From the NCBI GenBank assembly GCA_039024295.1, contig JBCDIQ010000255.1, positions 1 through 8,670 on the forward strand: a stretch of 8,670 nt of DNA. The letters run 5' to 3'. The position numbers were made by a program, and so were the translations under genes. Below are positions 6,143 through 8,670 of the stretch, piece after piece. The notes under the pieces are model-generated. The model ran no database searches. It saw only the letters and a list, made by a program, of their open reading frames with translations, and was not told the origin of the DNA. The stretch comes from JBCDIQ01 sp039024295 (GTDB taxonomy: Bacteria > Bacteroidota > Bacteroidia > J057). Numbering within the stretch: position 1 is the stretch's first letter; the number at the start of each line of letters is the position of its first letter.

Positions 6143-6937
6143 ATGCAACTTTATCATATTGATGCATTCACAGACGCCGCGTTTTCGGGCAATCCCGCTA
6201 CCGTGTGTTTCCTGCCAACAATGAGAGAAGACACATGGCTGCAACAAATGGCTGAGGAAATTAACCACCCAGCAACGGCCTTTGTTGCCCCTGCACCCAA
6301 AAAAGGATACCACATCAGGTGGTATAGCCCAAAAGCTGAAATTGGTCTGTGTGGCCATGCAAGCCTGGCCACTGCCCATGCCTTATTCTTTCACGGCCAC
6401 GAATCACCAGAATCTGAGGTGATTCTTTTCCCCAGAAAGGGACAACTTACCCTAAAAGCGGTACAAGAGGGGCAATATGAAATGAATTTTCCTGCTATTT
6501 TGTGTGAAGCCACAACGATTCCTGCAACTCTTGAGAAAGCCCTGGGCGAGAAGGTGCTTGCTTCAGCAAAGCATCCTGGAGGATACTGGATATTGGAATT
6601 GGAGAATGAAGCAGCCGTTCAGAACCTTCACCCCAATAGAAATGCTTTGGTATCAGTGGGAAAACATTCATTCATCGCCACCAGCCAAGCAATGGCAAAC
6701 AGCCCTTTTGACATTGTTTCGCGCGTAATGGTTACCTACACGGGGTACCATGAGGACCAAGTCACCGGATCAGCTCATTGTTGCCTGGCTCCTTACTGGA
6801 CAGTTAAACTGGCAAAGACTACCCTAGAGGCCTTCCAAGCTTCAGCAAGAGGGGGAAGAATGCAACTAGAATTAGCTGGTGACCGGGTATTGGTACGCGG
6901 AAAAGCAGTCACCCTTTCTGAGATGGAGGGAACATAA
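6143..6937 (+). CDS. PhzF-family isomerase-like protein with altered active-site motif
   Basis: A 264-residue member of the PhzF / diaminopimelate-epimerase-like fold superfamily; PhzF itself isomerises a dihydroanthranilate in phenazine synthesis, but most relatives have unknown substrates. The family motifs run in order: MQLYHIDAFTDAAFSGNPA (1-19), RWYSPKAEIGLCGHASLA (59-76), DQVTGSAHCCLAPYW (205-219), QASARGG (232-238), and GDRVLVRGKAVTL (246-258). I chose ATG 6143 because this is where the conserved family N-terminus begins. An ATG at 6065 would add 26 residues without family match that run through a candidate promoter of the divergent gene. Two positions differ from the family norm. The NLSETxF motif carrying the catalytic Glu of PhzF reads NHPATAF (41-47), so that Glu is Ala44, and DPVTGSAH reads DQVTGSAH. 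The enzyme may have a changed reaction or none. It stands alone as one unit and ends in a strong terminator. Confidence 0.9.
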   Translation: MQLYHIDAFTDAAFSGNPATVCFLPTMREDTWLQQMAEEINHPATAFVAPAPKKGYHIRWYSPKAEIGLCGHASLATAHALFFHGHESPESEVILFPRKGQLTLKAVQEGQYEMNFPAILCEATTIPATLEKALGEKVLASAKHPGGYWILELENEAAVQNLHPNRNALVSVGKHSFIATSQAMANSPFDIVSRVMVTYTGYHEDQVTGSAHCCLAPYWTVKLAKTTLEAFQASARGGRMQLELAGDRVLVRGKAVTLSEMEGT

Positions 6938-6970
6938 AAAAGCCAACGGAGACAACCTCCGTCGGCTTTT
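6938..6970. terminator. Bidirectional rho-independent terminator
   Basis: A hairpin directly after the PhzF stop. The arm AAAAGCC (6938-6944) pairs with GGCTTTT (6964-6970), and ACGGAG (6946-6951) pairs with CTCCGT (6957-6962). There is one A/C mismatch (6945/6963) and a five-base loop (6952-6956). T-runs follow on both strands: TTTT on plus, and TTTTTT on minus from the A-run at 6936-6941. It sits between the convergent PhzF gene and the PDZ-protein gene (stop at 6987), so it can end transcripts from both. Confidence 0.88.
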
Positions 6971-6986
6971 GACCCCAAACAATTTT

Positions 6987-8609
6987 TTATCTTACGACAA
7001 TACGCTTGGCCATTCCACTTCCATTCTGGGTAACCTGAAGAAAATAAACCCCCTTTGACCGGTTTGAAAGATCGATTTCTTTTTCATAAGGGCTACCAAA
7101 GCTTTTGAGGGTTTCCTGAAACACCACCTCTCCACCTGTGCTGTAAATTTTGATCACCACATCCCCACGCTCCTCAGGCTCAAATGCTAAGGTAAATCTC
7201 CCATTATTGGGGTTGGGGTACAACGTAAAATTATCCATGTCGAGGTCGGGATCCTCCATGAATTTCTTCAGGGTTTCTCCTGCTGCTGGATCTTCAAACT
7301 CCCGGATAACCACGTCAATGTCAATTTTATCTTCTACAGGTGCAAGTACCCAGCGAGTGGTGGTTTTGCCTTTAAGCTTTAGGTTTACCGTTCTTGTTTT
7401 ACTCCCCTTGCGAAGCTCAACAGCCACTTTTTCCCCAGGGCGCATTTCTTTCATGACACGGGTAAGCGTTTTGTAATCAGGGGTAGGGTTACCGCCAATG
7501 GAGGTGATGTACTCCCCTGATTTAACTCCCGCCTCCTCTGCTGCTCCCCCATCAACCAGGGAGGTCACCTTGACCCCTTCATCATTACTTGAGTGAGTAT
7601 TTAAGTATACTCCCATGTAAGCCCGCTGTTCCTGAACCCTGATCCTTGGCCTGGAATTAGCGGATAAGCTTTCACCTGAGCGGGTAAGTTTGGCAGTGAG
7701 GTTGTGACGGTCTCCATCTCTCCATACTACCAAAGAAAGAGCGTCTCCCGCCTTTTTACTCCTAAGTACCTTTCTTAGCGCATCCACATTGGCAACTTGC
7801 ATGCCGTCCATTTCAGTAATAACATCCCCCCGCATCATGCCTGCTCCTTCCGCACCTGAATTTCTTACCACACTGGAGATATAAATACCGTTTGTAGAAG
7901 AAAGTCCCATTTGGTTCGCACGACTTTCAGAGACATTGTGAGGGACAACTCCTAAAAAGGCTCGATCCTGATTCACAGGAGAAGGAGGCGCCGGAGGAGA
8001 GCTGGTTAACGTCATTCCAGGCCAGTCCAGGGTCTGGGTACGCCCCGTCAATCTCACATCGCGGGTATAAGCACGCCCATCCCGGTAGTAAGTAACCTGC
8101 AGGTTATCTCCAATCTTGTGCTTTTGTTTAATTCTTCCCAGTCCACGGACATCATCAACCTTCTCGCCTTCCAAACGCACAATGATATCTCCTTTCTGAA
8201 GGCCAGCGCGTTCAGCTCCACCACCTTTTGTAACATTGGTTATGTAAACCCCTTCGTCTAAATCCTGGCGTTTATTCCGGTCAACGTCGTCTACCTCCAT
8301 CAGGTACACCCCAAGCATGGGTTTACCACTGCTATAAGTAATTCGTCCCAGCCCAGCGGTTTCATTCGCTTCGCGGATTACGATTTTTTTCTCAATGGTT
8401 TGGTTCGGTTTGGCCTCCCCTACGCCCATCTGTTCAAGAATACCATCAATCTCGGAAACATCATTCACACTGAAGGAAGTGTCTTTGACGATGGTTCGCC
8501 CATTGCTTTCTTTGGTGATCGTGACTTTGACGGACTTTTGGGCAGAGAGCACACCAGAAAATATGATTCCCAATAAAATGAGAACGCTTGCAATATGTTT
8601 TAACTTCAT
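6987..8609 (-). CDS. Secreted triple-PDZ protein with T9SS type A sorting domain
   Basis: A 540-residue protein. The start is ATG 8609, which begins a clear signal peptide (MKLKHIASVLILLGIIFSGV, then LSAQ; residues 1-24). The reading frame can be extended only to a TTG at 8648, which would bury the signal. AGGAG abuts the ATG, too close for a normal ribosome site. Three PDZ domains follow: about 97-188 (PMLGVYL, then GAERAGLQKGDIIVRLEG), about 216-310 (AFLGVVP, then GAEGAGMMRGDVITEMDG) and about 328-414 (AYMGVYL, then GAAEEAGVKSGEYITSIGG). Each carries the AG-x-x-x-GD/E-x-I core of bacterial PDZ domains. A Pro-rich linker (about 203-212) separates the first two. The C-terminus (about 461-540) is a T9SS sorting domain: FTLYPNPNNGRF, then GVYFLQV and a basic end. 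I see no Ser-protease, metalloprotease or peptidase domain, so it is probably a surface scaffold or peptide-binding protein. The first PDZ contains an EF-hand-like loop at 108-119. Confidence 0.93.
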   Translation of the reverse strand: MKLKHIASVLILLGIIFSGVLSAQKSVKVTITKESNGRTIVKDTSFSVNDVSEIDGILEQMGVGEAKPNQTIEKKIVIREANETAGLGRITYSSGKPMLGVYLMEVDDVDRNKRQDLDEGVYITNVTKGGGAERAGLQKGDIIVRLEGEKVDDVRGLGRIKQKHKIGDNLQVTYYRDGRAYTRDVRLTGRTQTLDWPGMTLTSSPPAPPSPVNQDRAFLGVVPHNVSESRANQMGLSSTNGIYISSVVRNSGAEGAGMMRGDVITEMDGMQVANVDALRKVLRSKKAGDALSLVVWRDGDRHNLTAKLTRSGESLSANSRPRIRVQEQRAYMGVYLNTHSSNDEGVKVTSLVDGGAAEEAGVKSGEYITSIGGNPTPDYKTLTRVMKEMRPGEKVAVELRKGSKTRTVNLKLKGKTTTRWVLAPVEDKIDIDVVIREFEDPAAGETLKKFMEDPDLDMDNFTLYPNPNNGRFTLAFEPEERGDVVIKIYSTGGEVVFQETLKSFGSPYEKEIDLSNRSKGVYFLQVTQNGSGMAKRIVVR

Positions 8610-8643
8610 CTCCTGAGTTGTTAAAGAAACAGAAAAAAAAATG

Positions 8644-8663
8644 TGCAAATTTGCATCTAGATG
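8644..8663. promoter_or_regulatory. Overlapping perfect palindromes upstream of the PDZ-protein gene
   Basis: Two perfect inverted repeats overlap here: TGCAAATTTGCA (12 bases, 8644-8655) and CATCTAGATG (10 bases, 8654-8663). They lie 35-54 bases upstream of the ATG at 8609, where a promoter or operator is expected. The minus-strand CAAATTTG differs by one base from the TAnnTTTG -7 consensus. A dimeric repressor or activator site is possible, but AT-rich palindromes of this size can arise by chance and the upstream context is cut by the window edge. Confidence 0.35.
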
Positions 8664-8670
8664 TCAAAAA

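Noticed and set aside
5870..6379. 169-residue open frame on the minus strand across the outer-membrane-protein/PhzF divergent region
   Set aside because: It overlaps two well-supported genes, shows no domain or signal, and has an unusual Cys/Trp-rich composition expected of an out-of-frame shadow.
1..8670. CRISPR arrays, tRNA or rRNA genes, insertion sequences, toxin-antitoxin or phage-defence genes
   Set aside because: No regularly spaced repeats, cloverleaf-like segments, transposase motifs or terminal repeats were seen; the intergenic gaps are too short to hide them.

Overview
The window looks like an ordinary chromosomal stretch from a Bacteroidota bacterium, probably of the Saprospiria/Cytophagia type. 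Supporting signs are two proteins ending in type IX secretion system (T9SS) C-terminal sorting domains, a DUF4199-type membrane protein, and starts that generally lack a usable Shine-Dalgarno sequence. Base composition looks moderate and even throughout. I see no insertion sequence, phage, CRISPR array, tRNA or rRNA. The genus assignment is inference.

Layout. (1) 1-3523, all minus strand, read from right to left: a membrane-anchored family 2 glycosyltransferase (GTG start), a secreted protein with an Hcp-like fold, a T9SS-sorted protein with a fibronectin-III-like domain and a Cys cluster, and the N-terminal 332 residues of a secreted beta-propeller-like protein that runs off the left edge. 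The Hcp-like gene and the sorting-domain gene are separated by only 2 bases. (2) 3575-4785, plus strand: rdgB (XTP/dITP pyrophosphatase) and udk (uridine kinase), overlapping as TGATG, a small nucleotide-metabolism operon. (3) 4787-6015, minus strand: an outer-membrane-barrel-like protein followed by a DUF4199-like inner-membrane protein, overlapping as TAATG. The DUF4199 gene ends one base from the end of udk. (4) 6143-6937, plus strand: a PhzF-family protein whose usual catalytic Glu position reads Ala. (5) 6938-6970: a strong bidirectional terminator. (6) 6987-8609, minus strand: a secreted protein with three PDZ domains, a T9SS sorting domain and no visible protease domain.

How the genes work together. 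rdgB and udk are housekeeping nucleotide genes. The rest is mainly envelope and surface biology: at least three proteins carry signal peptides without a known enzyme domain, and two of them should be cargo for the T9SS. The most unusual point is the Hcp-fold protein, a fold known mainly from type VI secretion tubes, which here has a Sec-type signal peptide and is translationally coupled to T9SS cargo with no other type VI gene in view. Every intergenic gap is under 130 bases, so there is no long unexplained stretch. I found no convincing evidence for a wholly new system. The Hcp-like/T9SS pair, the altered PhzF active site and the EF-hand-like loop inside a PDZ domain are the best leads.
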